From Promethearchaeati archaeon (GTDB lineage Archaea > Asgardarchaeota > Njordarchaeia > Njordarchaeales > Njordarchaeaceae): DNA of 32,031 nucleotides. The first letter of the stretch is position 1. Every line of letters begins with the position of its first letter. Shown here one piece after another: positions 23,257 to 31,666 of the stretch. A model generated the notes under the pieces. It was not told the origin of the DNA. It searched no databases and worked only from the letters and a program-made list of their open reading frames with translations. A program made the position numbers and the translations under genes. The stretch is from the NCBI GenBank assembly GCA_026993975.1, contig JALWRR010000010.1:1-32031 (forward strand), written 5' to 3'.

Positions 23257-25980
23257 ATGACGGAGGATACTGATTTTATTAAAGATATTAAGGTTGAGAT
23301 CAAGACATATATGGGGAAAGCAATCGCTTATGATCTATCAAAGCTAAGAGATATGGGCATCATAGATATAGAGAAGTTACCATACTCCCTGAGAATCATG
23401 CTCGAGAACATAATACGGAATGCGCATAAGATAGAGAACTTTTCCGAAATGTTAAAGAAATTTACTGAGTGGCCTAGTAGTGGCGGTAAGGGAGAGATAT
23501 CTTTTTTCCCATCAAGAATAATCCTACAGGATTTCACGGGAGTCCCACTTGTAGTTGATTTAGCGGCTATGAGAGATGCTGCGAAAGATCTTGGAGCTGA
23601 TCCCAGGATAGTTAATCCGGTGATTCCATCTCACTTAATTATTGATCATTCTGTTCAAGTAGATTATTATGGTGTCTCAGATGCATTAATCAGAAACATG
23701 CAATTAGAATTCAGGAGAAATCGGGAACGCTATAGGTTTCTTAAATGGGCTCAAAACGAATTCAGTAATTTTAGGGTTTTTCCTCCAGGATCAGGAATAA
23801 TCCATCAAATAAATCTAGAATACCTAGCGAGAGTCATTGAATTAAGGAACGAGAACGGAGTTCTACACGCTTATCCCGACACAGTACTTGGAACAGATTC
23901 ACATACAACAACCATAAATGGAATAGGTGTGGTTGGATGGGGCGTGGGTGGAATAGAAGCTGAGGGTGTTATGTTAGGTCTCCCATACGAGTTACCGTTC
24001 CCAGAAGTAATAGGTGTTAAACTGGTTGGAGAGTTACCGCCAGGAACAACAGCCACTGACCTAGTCCTATACATAACGGAGAGATTAAGGAAGAAAGGTG
24101 TAGTCGGTAAATTCGTGGAGTATTTCGGTCCAAGCATTAAAAATCTACCTGTACCTAATAGAGCCACGATCTCTAATATGTCACCTGAATATGGATCAAC
24201 AATTGGTTACTTTCCAATAGATAAAGCTACTATAGATTACCTCACTTTAACCGGAAGGGATCCAGGGCACGTGCAGTTTGTTAGGGATTACGTGGAGAGA
24301 TTTAAACTTATTTATAATGAGGAGATACAGCCAGTTTACTCAGATATAGTTGAGATAGATCTAAGTGATGTTGAACCAGCTGTCTCTGGCCCAGCTCATC
24401 CAGAGGATAGGATTCCATTAAAAGAGCTAAAAAAGAAGATTCTCCAGCTCATTGAAGAGCATTTAAAGAGAACTGGGAAAAAAGATTACTCTGGTTACAT
24501 ACTAGCGGGAAAAGATGAGAGGGATGGAGTAATACTGGATATAAATGGAGAGAAAACGATTTTCAATCATGGATCAGTAATAATAGCGGCGATAGCTAGC
24601 TGTACAAACACACCAAACCCTCTAGTAGTTATAGCTGCTGGACTACTAGCTAAGAAAGCTGTTGAGAGAGGCCTACGCACGAAACCACATGTTAAAACAA
24701 GCTTAACCCCTGGATCAAGAGTTGTTGTTAAGTATCTAAATAAGCTAGGCCTGCTCCCGTACCTAGAGGCCTTGAGATTCCATGTAGCTGGGTTTGGATG
24801 CGCTTCATGCATAGGTAATAGCGGACCTCTCAACAAGACTATTGAGAAAGCGATTAGAGATCTCGATATTTACTCTGTCTCGGTCATAAGTGCTAATAGG
24901 AACTTTAGCGGTAGGATTCATCCACTCTCAAGAGGAAACTTCCTAGCTTCACCACCACTCGTTGTTGCTTTTGCGCTAGCTGGTAGATTAGATATTGATC
25001 CTATAAATGAGCCATTAACAATGGATCCTAATGGTGAACCAGTCTATCTAAGGGATATATGGCCATCAATGGAGGAGATATATAAAGCGTTTAATGAGGC
25101 TCTAGATCCAGAACTATATAGAGAGACATATAGGAATATTGAGGAGGGATCAGAGGATTGGAAGAAGCTGGAAGCTCCAAGCGGAATAGTTTACCACTGG
25201 GAGAAAGAATCAACATACATAAGGAAGCCACCATACTTCGAAGGATTCAAGTTAACTCCAGAGAAGCCAAAAGACATAAAGAAAGCTAGAGTTCTAGTAT
25301 TGCTGGGTGATAGAGTATCAACAGATCACATCTCTCCTGCTGGAGCGATACCTCCGGACAGCCCTGCGGGAAAATACTTGCTTGAACACGGTGTATCAAT
25401 AGAAGACTTTAACACGTATGGATCTAGAAGAGGTAATCATGAAGTAATGATGAGGGGAACATTCGCTAACATAAAACTAAAGAATTATCTTGTTCCAGAT
25501 AGAGAGGGAGGATGGACAAAATATATTCCAACGGGAGAAATAATGAGTATCTATGAAGCAGCAATGAGATACAAGAAAGAGAACATCCCAGTTATAGTTA
25601 TAGCTGGAAAGCAGTATGGCGTAGGTAGCTCAAGAGACTGGGCGGCCAAAGGACCAGCACTACTTGGCGTTAGAGCAGTTATAGCTGAGAGCTTTGAGAG
25701 AATCCATAGAAGTAATCTAATCGGTATGGGAGTACTGCCGCTTGAATTTAAGGAGGGTGAAAACTGGAGATCACTAGGTTTAACTGGCGAGGAGGAATTC
25801 GATATAATTGGTATAAGTGAGGGATTGCATCCTAGAAAAGAGCTGAAAGTCATAGCTAGGAAAGGAGATAAAACAATAGAGTTCAATGTCATAGCTAGCT
25901 TAAATACATGGGTTGAAGTGGAGTTCTATGAGCATGGTGGGATACTACCATACACATTAAGAAAATTAATTAAAGAATAA
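23257..25980 (+). CDS. acnA: Aconitate hydratase (AcnA type)
   Basis: The 907-residue aconitase belongs to the AcnA/IRP1 branch. It has GTDSHTTTINGIGVVGWGVGG in the first domain and the three cluster cysteines in ASCTNTP and GFGCASCIGNSGPL. NRNFSGRIHP and the swivelling C-terminal domain follow, with GDRVSTDHISPAG, YGSRRGNHEVMMRGTF and KQYGVGSSRDWAAKGP. It isomerises citrate and isocitrate through aconitate at a [4Fe-4S] centre in the citric acid cycle. AAAGGTG at 23244-23250 sits 6 bases before ATG 23257, which is preferred to GTG 23248. The gene stands alone, with T-rich DNA after the stop. It complements the KorDABC oxidoreductase at 2983-5821. Confidence 0.96.
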   Translation: MTEDTDFIKDIKVEIKTYMGKAIAYDLSKLRDMGIIDIEKLPYSLRIMLENIIRNAHKIENFSEMLKKFTEWPSSGGKGEISFFPSRIILQDFTGVPLVVDLAAMRDAAKDLGADPRIVNPVIPSHLIIDHSVQVDYYGVSDALIRNMQLEFRRNRERYRFLKWAQNEFSNFRVFPPGSGIIHQINLEYLARVIELRNENGVLHAYPDTVLGTDSHTTTINGIGVVGWGVGGIEAEGVMLGLPYELPFPEVIGVKLVGELPPGTTATDLVLYITERLRKKGVVGKFVEYFGPSIKNLPVPNRATISNMSPEYGSTIGYFPIDKATIDYLTLTGRDPGHVQFVRDYVERFKLIYNEEIQPVYSDIVEIDLSDVEPAVSGPAHPEDRIPLKELKKKILQLIEEHLKRTGKKDYSGYILAGKDERDGVILDINGEKTIFNHGSVIIAAIASCTNTPNPLVVIAAGLLAKKAVERGLRTKPHVKTSLTPGSRVVVKYLNKLGLLPYLEALRFHVAGFGCASCIGNSGPLNKTIEKAIRDLDIYSVSVISANRNFSGRIHPLSRGNFLASPPLVVAFALAGRLDIDPINEPLTMDPNGEPVYLRDIWPSMEEIYKAFNEALDPELYRETYRNIEEGSEDWKKLEAPSGIVYHWEKESTYIRKPPYFEGFKLTPEKPKDIKKARVLVLLGDRVSTDHISPAGAIPPDSPAGKYLLEHGVSIEDFNTYGSRRGNHEVMMRGTFANIKLKNYLVPDREGGWTKYIPTGEIMSIYEAAMRYKKENIPVIVIAGKQYGVGSSRDWAAKGPALLGVRAVIAESFERIHRSNLIGMGVLPLEFKEGENWRSLGLTGEEEFDIIGISEGLHPRKELKVIARKGDKTIEFNVIASLNTWVEVEFYEHGGILPYTLRKLIKE

Positions 25981-26162
25981 TTAATAGATTAGAATAACTG
26001 TTTAGAAAGCTTAAAGCTAACTTTTTATTTATTAATTATTGTCAAGTCTTGTCTTTTATTCTGATTTAATGTTTTAGTAGATTAGGTTTAAAGCTTATTA
26101 TGAACATGAGAAAATAGGATTATTAAGCAAGCGATCCTTTTTGGTGCAAGTCTCTCATGTTT

Positions 26163-26178
26163 AAACTTTTTAAAGTTT
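26163..26178. promoter_or_regulatory. Inverted repeat upstream of the MgtE-like gene
   Basis: The arms AAACTTT and AAAGTTT are perfectly complementary and separated by TT. A dimeric repressor operator is possible, but AT-rich DNA yields such repeats by chance. Confidence 0.25.
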
Positions 26179-26206
26179 CTTGGTTTTATTGTATTGAGAT
26201 TTCATT

Positions 26207-26314
26207 ATGCTTAAATTGGTAAAATGTTTTCAGAAATATGGGTTTGAAAAAGGCTTATTTAATGGTTTGATAGGAGATGCGGTGGGTAAGGAGAGAGAAG
26301 CAGTGGTTATCTAG
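26207..26314 (+). CDS. Possible short ORF (leader) before the MgtE-like gene
   Basis: This is a 35-residue frame that starts at ATG, is rich in Lys and Gly, and ends 11 bases before the GTG of the transporter. It resembles no family I know and has no clear ribosome site. It may be a translated leader or chance. Confidence 0.2.
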   Translation: MLKLVKCFQKYGFEKGLFNGLIGDAVGKEREAVVI

Positions 26315-26325
26315 GGTGAATTCGA

Positions 26326-27513
26326 GTGCTTATCTTGGATCGGGAGTGGTTAAAGGAGGTTGCGAGTATTACTATGATCTATATGTTCAATACTATGGAG
26401 ATCCTGACTGGGTATCTAGCGGTTCAATTGATTCCTTTCACTGAGTTATTACCTTGGATTCTGATTCTTTTTCCAATATTTCTCACTATTAGGGGGGCGA
26501 CTAGTGGGGCTTTCATTGGGAATTTAACCACTTTACTTCATATAGGTACTATTTTACCTAGGTTTAGGGATAATTCTGATGAATACTATTTGTTGGCTCA
26601 ATCAATATTCTTGTTCTCTGTAACGAATGCTTTATTAGTGTCATTATTTATTAGTGTTTATATCTTTGATTTCTTTGCGGCTATATCCGCATTCATATTG
26701 ATTTTATTTGTGTTTGCTCTAGCGATAACGTTTTCATTAACTCTTACGAGTGTGATAGGTTTCACTTCGTTTAAAAAAGGTCTAGATCCAGATGTGGTTG
26801 TTTACCCAGTTATGTCTACTATGAATGATGTTGCCATACTAATTATTTTTCTTGTCTCATTAATCTGTCTAGAGCCCTGGAATCCCAGAAAGACACTATT
26901 TATTGGTGTGATACCTTCGATAATAATATTGCTCCTATATATCTTTATTTTCAAGCGAATAAGGAGAACGGAGATTTTTAGAGAGATTTTTAAAGAATCA
27001 TATATAACCATAATTTATTCTCTCGTATTATCTACTATATCTGGCATGGTTCTGACTAGTATAACTAGTATTCTTTCTAGGATCCCAACGATACTAACGG
27101 TTCTTCCAGCTTTAATGACAACTATGGGGGATGTAGGTTCAATAACAGCGTCAACATTTACTACTAAATTGAGAATAAGTGGTTTAAGTGAATCCCCGAT
27201 TTATTCTACTTTAAGACACTTCATTGCGCTTCTCCCGAAGCTAAGTGCACCATTCTTATTATTCTCCGTGATAGTATCTTTTCTTTCATCTCTATTAAAC
27301 CTAAATTTAGTTGAATTATTTTTAACTCTGACAATTATTCTGCTAGCCGGATTCATCACTATTGCGATTATAGGGATTTTATCAACGCTAATATCTATTA
27401 TCGCGTTTATTTATGGTATAAATCCAGATAACGTGGCGATACCGATAATAACAGCGACAGCTGATTTCATCACGATTATCATAGTCACGATCATTGTTAA
27501 ATCCATGTTATAA
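26326..27513 (+). CDS. MgtE/SLC41-type divalent cation transporter (membrane domain only)
   Basis: The 395-residue protein consists of two homologous membrane halves, as in SLC41-type proteins. The paired motifs are LTIRGATSGAFIGN in half one and LMTTMGDVGSITASTF in half two, plus GLDPDVVVYPVMSTMNDVA and GINPDNVAIPIITATADFI. The conserved Asp and polar residues line the cation path. The cytosolic N and CBS gating domains of bacterial MgtE are absent, so control must differ. Transport of magnesium or another divalent ion is likely. It starts from GTG 26326 with GGGTGA 6 bases upstream. A 345-base leader region precedes it. Confidence 0.83.
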   Translation: MLILDREWLKEVASITMIYMFNTMEILTGYLAVQLIPFTELLPWILILFPIFLTIRGATSGAFIGNLTTLLHIGTILPRFRDNSDEYYLLAQSIFLFSVTNALLVSLFISVYIFDFFAAISAFILILFVFALAITFSLTLTSVIGFTSFKKGLDPDVVVYPVMSTMNDVAILIIFLVSLICLEPWNPRKTLFIGVIPSIIILLLYIFIFKRIRRTEIFREIFKESYITIIYSLVLSTISGMVLTSITSILSRIPTILTVLPALMTTMGDVGSITASTFTTKLRISGLSESPIYSTLRHFIALLPKLSAPFLLFSVIVSFLSSLLNLNLVELFLTLTIILLAGFITIAIIGILSTLISIIAFIYGINPDNVAIPIITATADFITIIIVTIIVKSML

Positions 27514-27561
27514 CAATACATTCATTGCAATATGCTATCTTCTTAGACCTTTCTACACATC

Positions 27562-28329
27562 TTATAGGTTAAATAGTTTCTTAACATTAATTTTCTTGAA
27601 TTCTAAACCATATCTCTTCGCTATTATTTTTCCGCGATCCGTGATTGATGGAGCCACTAAGATACCTCTGATTTCCCTCCTCGTATTCGACTTCATGTGC
27701 TGGATATATCTCATTAATTGATATACAGCATCGACTTGAGCTGTAACTCTCTTGAATTCTACTACGACCAATCTACCATCCTTATCCTCACCTACTAGAT
27801 CTATATATCCGAATGGCGTTTGTACTTCAGTTCTTATTGGTCTAAAACCTTCTTCAATAAGCTCTGGTTTCAATAAAACCTTCTCAACTAATTTCTTCTC
27901 ACTAACATCACTTTCTATACCAGTAGCATCTAGTTTGACAAAAGCAATGAAATATAGATCTTTCACTCGAATTAAGAGTGTTTCTCTAGGTCTATCTCTA
28001 ATAGACTTGATTAATAATTGGTTATCTCTAATAATAAAGCTCACTCTACTTCCAGGAGGCTGCCAGTTAACCGGCTCTCTCTTTTTACCTTCATGAATAA
28101 GAATTGTGCCATCAGGCTTAATGATTATTATTCTGTTTCCCATAGGGAGATAAGCCCTGGATCTCCCCTTATAATCAGCTTCAAAACTAGCATAGATTAT
28201 TATGGTGAATGCTGACTTTCTCTTATTGAGCTCCCTTACAGCTTCACTAGGATCAATTTTTGACAAAAAGATGAAATTGTGATGAGATGGAAACCGTTCA
28301 AATTGATCAGTATTCGGCAAAATAATCAC
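27562..28329 (-). CDS. nucS: Endonuclease NucS / EndoMS
   Basis: The 255-residue protein has the N-terminal beta-rich dimerisation/DNA-binding domain and a C-terminal RecB-like nuclease. Catalytic residues are visible: Glu168 in RTEVQ, Asp177 in GYIDLVGED, and Glu191 and Lys193 in VVVEFKR, followed by QLMRYI. PVNWQPPGS near residue 89 holds the Trp of the base-binding pocket. NucS/EndoMS cuts both strands at mismatches and acts in a non-MutS mismatch repair route, often with PCNA. A GTG start at 28329 lacks a ribosome site; a TATA-like TTAATTTATT near 28356-28365 would make it nearly leaderless. No MutS/MutL genes are in this window. Confidence 0.93.
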   Translation of the reverse strand: MIILPNTDQFERFPSHHNFIFLSKIDPSEAVRELNKRKSAFTIIIYASFEADYKGRSRAYLPMGNRIIIIKPDGTILIHEGKKREPVNWQPPGSRVSFIIRDNQLLIKSIRDRPRETLLIRVKDLYFIAFVKLDATGIESDVSEKKLVEKVLLKPELIEEGFRPIRTEVQTPFGYIDLVGEDKDGRLVVVEFKRVTAQVDAVYQLMRYIQHMKSNTRREIRGILVAPSITDRGKIIAKRYGLEFKKINVKKLFNL

Positions 28330-28357
28330 GAGGCTTTAATCGTTCTCACTGAATAAA

Positions 28358-29539
28358 TTAATTATTATCTGATTTAAAAACATAGAAGTAAAAAGGCATT
28401 GAGGCTAGGATGATGATACTTGAGATTAAAAAGTTAGCTAATGGATCTATGCTACTTGCTATTAACGCTGATAAAACTGGGGAAATTATGTAAATAAAGT
28501 ATCTGCCTGAAAAAATAAATCCAAATACTGTTCCCTTATACTCTTGAGGCACCCTCTTATATAGGATGGTTCTGTGATAAATGAACCATACTGTATGAGC
28601 TGTATATGACGAAAAAGTAAATAAGCAACTTAAGAGAAATACCTGAAAATTATTATTAATGAACTTAGAGAAGTAAGGCAAGCTATATGATATAGCTGAG
28701 AAAATAATAGCTATGGATAAATATCTCAAGTTAGCGTTTCTACCAGTTGTTAAATACGAACCTAGAATTCCAGCTATATTAGCGAGCGCTAGTGTTATAG
28801 ATATTAGAAATAGATTGAGTTGAGCTACATTATAAACAAAATTTAAGTAAATGAATTCTGGTGATATGGAGTAACCAAGATAGATAATTAATTCAGCGAA
28901 TATAACTGGGATCAAACTCTTTGTAATTGATAGAGAAAAAGGGAAGTTTACACGAGCTTTCTTAGTTCTGGGAATCATCAATAGGATGTAAATGCACGAT
29001 ATACTCATTATTAAAGCACATGAAATGAAGAGCAATCTAAACCCATTTACACCACCATAAACATAAGTCAACGCGAATCCCGTTAAAAGCATTGCAAATA
29101 ATTGGGAAGCATTTGGTAAGCTCATATGATAAGAGAAAGAAGTCTCGTATTGTTCCTCGGGATAAAAAGCCTTCTCAACTGTTTGATACGCGACACTTAA
29201 TGGATCCAAGAATGAGTATAGGCTCAGACCTAAGTATATGTAATCAACTCTCGGAGCAAATGCATATATTAAGTAGAGTATGGTTGCTGAAGCATCAATA
29301 AAGAACATGGCCCATTTTGGTTGAAAGCCAAGATCGAGAATCCTTCCAAAAACCACGCTACCTATAATGCTAACTATGAAACTATAACTTATTAAAATGC
29401 CAATCTCTACAAGTTTCCATCCCAGTATGAATAAATAGATAGGTAGAAAAATATCCGCTATTATTGGTATGGAGGATAAAGTATAGTAAATTATTAGTAT
29501 CCTGGCGTTTCTTGGGAGATCATGCCAACTCTTAAACAT
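28358..29539 (-). CDS. Major facilitator superfamily transporter (second)
   Basis: This protein of about 393 residues has twelve spans in two halves. The loop 2-3 motif reads FGRILDLGFQPKW, a weakened version of the MFS consensus, and there is a charged loop between halves (PRTKKARVNF). ATG 29539 follows AGGTG by 8 bases and is preferred to GTG 29551. It is not closely similar by eye to the MFS protein at 21076. The substrate is unknown. It ends 28 bases before the NucS start on the same strand, so NucS may also be read from this transcript. Confidence 0.82.
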   Translation of the reverse strand: MFKSWHDLPRNARILIIYYTLSSIPIIADIFLPIYLFILGWKLVEIGILISYSFIVSIIGSVVFGRILDLGFQPKWAMFFIDASATILYLIYAFAPRVDYIYLGLSLYSFLDPLSVAYQTVEKAFYPEEQYETSFSYHMSLPNASQLFAMLLTGFALTYVYGGVNGFRLLFISCALIMSISCIYILLMIPRTKKARVNFPFSLSITKSLIPVIFAELIIYLGYSISPEFIYLNFVYNVAQLNLFLISITLALANIAGILGSYLTTGRNANLRYLSIAIIFSAISYSLPYFSKFINNNFQVFLLSCLFTFSSYTAHTVWFIYHRTILYKRVPQEYKGTVFGFIFSGRYFIYIISPVLSALIASSIDPLANFLISSIIILASMPFYFYVFKSDNN

Positions 29540-29684
29540 AGTTGTGGGCACCTATCGAGCCATACAAATTAAGACTTATAAAGATGAGTTCAATTTTATA
29601 TTAATTAAAAATGCTTAATATTATCTCTAGAAAGAATAACACTATAAGCGAGAAATAACTTAGTAATGATTCAGAGGCAGTGAT

Positions 29685-30056
29685 ATGTCGTATATTGAGT
29701 GGATTGAGAGGGCTAGATTCTTCCTGAAAGAAGCTGAGAGATATCTGAAAGAGAATATTTATTGGGCTTCATGCTTTAACTCTCATCAAGCAGCTGAATT
29801 CTATCTCAAGGGAATTTTATTTAAGATCACGAATTCTTATCCATTCACCCACGATTTAATAATTCTTCTAGACGCGTTAGAGAAACTAGGTATAGATATT
29901 TCTGATAATATACGTTTAAGTGCAGATTATTTAACTCCTCATTATACTTGAGCGAGATATCCTGGAACTAAAGCAATAATATATGATAAAAGAAGAGCTG
30001 AGAAATGTTTAAACCACGCAAAAATTATAGCAAAATTTGTTGAGGAATTACTATGA
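29685..30056 (+). pseudogene. HEPN-domain protein interrupted by an in-frame TGA
   Basis: The frame from ATG 29685 encodes a HEPN helical domain (WIERARFFLKEAERYL, then NSHQAAEFYLKGIL and THDLIILLDALEKLG). It is stopped by TGA at 29949-29951, codon 89. Reading past it in the same frame continues without a break for 34 more codons with family-typical sequence (ARYPGTKAIIYDKRRAEKCL). It ends at TGA 30054-30056, overlapping the MNT gene's ATG by 4 bases (ATGA). That coupling shows the original gene was 123 codons long. The truncated product lacks the last helix and the conserved RYP segment. HEPN/MNT pairs act as toxin-antitoxin RNases with a nucleotidylylating partner. A sequence error remains possible. 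Confidence 0.78.
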
Positions 30057-30391
30057 AACCAGAACTAATTCGCGAAGCAGAAAAGTTTCTCAGGGAACTA
30101 GTAGATACAATCATAGATATTTACTCGGGTAACGTGACGATTATCTTGTTTGGTGGTAGGGCTCGAGGAACTAGTTCTGATTCAGGAGATTTCGATATAT
30201 TAGTCATCTTAAGGAAGGTTCATGACCCAATAGATGAAGCTATAAAAATTAGAACAAGATTGCACAAAAAAAGGTTTCCTCTAGATATCGTGGTTATCGA
30301 AACTAAAGACTTAGAGAAACCTATCATTAAGAAAATGTTAGAGCATCACGTAGTACTATTTGATGGCTTGAAAATACAGAAATTAATTTAG
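30053..30391 (+). CDS. MNT-type minimal nucleotidyltransferase (HEPN partner)
   Basis: The 112-residue protein has the nucleotidyltransferase core FGGRARGTSSDSGDFDILV, with metal-binding Asp46 and Asp48 spaced as in the GSx10DxD motif. A third acidic residue lies in FPLDIVVIE. The Ser of the GS pair, which contacts the nucleotide phosphates, is Gly35 here. In HEPN/MNT modules this enzyme modifies (for example AMPylates) and silences the HEPN RNase. Its start overlaps the reconstructed HEPN end by 4 bases. With the HEPN partner truncated, it may be a leftover antitoxin. The fold is clear; its activity is doubtful. Confidence 0.82.
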   Translation: MKPELIREAEKFLRELVDTIIDIYSGNVTIILFGGRARGTSSDSGDFDILVILRKVHDPIDEAIKIRTRLHKKRFPLDIVVIETKDLEKPIIKKMLEHHVVLFDGLKIQKLI

Positions 30392-30433
30392 TTTCAATAA
30401 ATAACAAAATAAATTATGATGAAAATAGCTTGC

Positions 30434-30829
30434 CTAGATCTTGAATACTACTAGCGAAGAATCTCTCATTCCCATAGACCAATCAGGCATCATTCTCTCT
30501 ATCCTTATCCATCCAGCATCCTCTAAGAGATCCAGTAATTCCTCTGCCTCGCTCCTTCTTAAATCAAAAGCTCTCATAAGCAATTTAACAGCTCCACCAT
30601 ATCTAGCTGCATTATGAACAATGAACTTCCTTTTCTTTGGAAATAAGGGCACTAATCCCGGTTCCTCAACTTTCACTTCATAGTCACTAATATTTAAATT
30701 ATTCTTAAGAAAGAGCGCTAGATCCTTAAGTGATCTTATTGACCCATTACTTCTCTCTATTATTATCATGATTAAATCAACCACATTATGCACCGAACTA
30801 AGCGGTAAACATATAATATTTTTCACCAA
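30434..30829 (-). CDS. Small winged-helix-like protein of unknown function
   Basis: The 131-residue protein is of mixed helix and strand type. Its second half (RRSEAEELLDLLEDAGWIRIERM) looks like a recognition helix and wing of a winged-helix domain. An internal Lys/Arg patch PKKRKFIVHNAARYGG precedes it. The first 25 residues could form a hydrophobic strand-helix. TTG 30829 is the longest start; a GTG at codon 17 or ATG at codon 21 is also possible. It is divergent from AlaX. It might be a DNA- or RNA-binding regulator, but I recognise no family. Confidence 0.5.
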   Translation of the reverse strand: MVKNIICLPLSSVHNVVDLIMIIIERSNGSIRSLKDLALFLKNNLNISDYEVKVEEPGLVPLFPKKRKFIVHNAARYGGAVKLLMRAFDLRRSEAEELLDLLEDAGWIRIERMMPDWSMGMRDSSLVVFKI

Positions 30830-30875
30830 CTAATTAAATCTTATTAAGTTTTTATAGCTTTTTGAGGGCGACTGT

Positions 30876-31580
30876 ATGACAGAGCTACTTTATATGGATA
30901 ACTCCTATTTAAAGGAATTTACAGCCAAAATCGTTTCCGTTTCTGATGATGGAGTTGTGCTGGATAAGACAGCTTTCTATCCTGTTGGTGGAGGATTGCC
31001 TAGTGATACTGGATACATCATTGCTGGTGATGAGAAAATAAGAGTCAAGCACGTGTTCAAGAAGGGCGGTGAAGTATATCACGTTATAGAGGGAACAGTG
31101 AGTGAGGGTATAGAGGTTAAGGGCGTGATTGATTGGGATAGGAGATATAGAATCATGAGACTTCACACAGCAGCTCACTTATTGAGCGGATTACTGTACA
31201 GCAAGCTTAAAGTGCTTATAACGGGGAATGCCATCAGGGAAGATCGCGCTCACATAGATTTTAGTCTTGAAAAAACGGATAGGGAATTATTCCAACAAGT
31301 TATTAACGAGGCAAACGATTTAATTAAGCAGGGAAGACCAGTTAAGATTTATTATATGGAGAGAGAGAAAGTTCTGCAAACACCTGGATTAATTAAACTT
31401 GCTGGAAAGCTGCCTCCAAATGTACCAGTCTTACGGATTGTTGAGATAGAGGGAATAGATATTCAGCCGGATGGAGGAGTTCACGTAGCGGATATAAGGG
31501 AAATAGGAGAAATAAAAATGCTAAAGATACAGAATAAGGGCAAAAATAGAAAAAGATTGCATTACACTGTTGAACCATAA
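30876..31580 (+). CDS. alaX: Alanyl-tRNA editing protein AlaX-like
   Basis: The 234-residue free-standing editing protein is of the AlaX-M type. The N-terminal part resembles the AlaRS glycine-rich region (KTAFYPVGGGLPSDTG). The zinc-binding HTAAH is at 97-101 and the second site reads PDGGVHV at 198-204, with His203. The usual CxGTH motif has Asp199 where the Cys should be and Val where Thr should be. The family removes serine (and glycine) from mischarged tRNA-Ala. ATG 30876 is preceded by GAGGGCG. The metal site could use Asp in place of Cys, or activity may be changed. Confidence 0.88.
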   Translation: MTELLYMDNSYLKEFTAKIVSVSDDGVVLDKTAFYPVGGGLPSDTGYIIAGDEKIRVKHVFKKGGEVYHVIEGTVSEGIEVKGVIDWDRRYRIMRLHTAAHLLSGLLYSKLKVLITGNAIREDRAHIDFSLEKTDRELFQQVINEANDLIKQGRPVKIYYMEREKVLQTPGLIKLAGKLPPNVPVLRIVEIEGIDIQPDGGVHVADIREIGEIKMLKIQNKGKNRKRLHYTVEP

Positions 31581-31666
31581 AGTATAGGTTCAAAACTATG
31601 GGATTCCGTATTTAGAGGTGCATGTAGAGAAACTAGGTGAAACTAAAAATATGGATAATAAAACTT

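Larger units (their letters stand above)
25981..26325. other. 345-base gap before the MgtE-like gene
   Basis: The first part is T-rich (CTTTTTATTTATT near 26018-26034) and probably ends the aconitase transcript. A perfect inverted repeat AAACTTT-TT-AAAGTTT lies at 26163-26178. A 35-codon open frame from ATG 26207 to TAG 26312-26314 follows, then GGGTGA at 26314-26319 as the ribosome site of the transporter. No other gene is evident. Confidence 0.4.

Noticed and set aside
23328-25892. Several minus-strand open frames of 69-113 codons inside the aconitase gene
   Set aside because: They are mirror images of a strongly conserved gene, have low-complexity Pro/Ser/Leu composition and no ribosome sites.
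27752-28215. Plus-strand open frames over the nucS gene
   Set aside because: The minus-strand reading has clear catalytic motifs; the opposite frames are Ser/Thr-rich shadows.
29949-29951. TGA read as selenocysteine or another amino acid
   Set aside because: TGA ends other genes here, no SECIS-like hairpin is visible, and HEPN proteins have no known need for selenocysteine. A nonsense change or sequence error is simpler.
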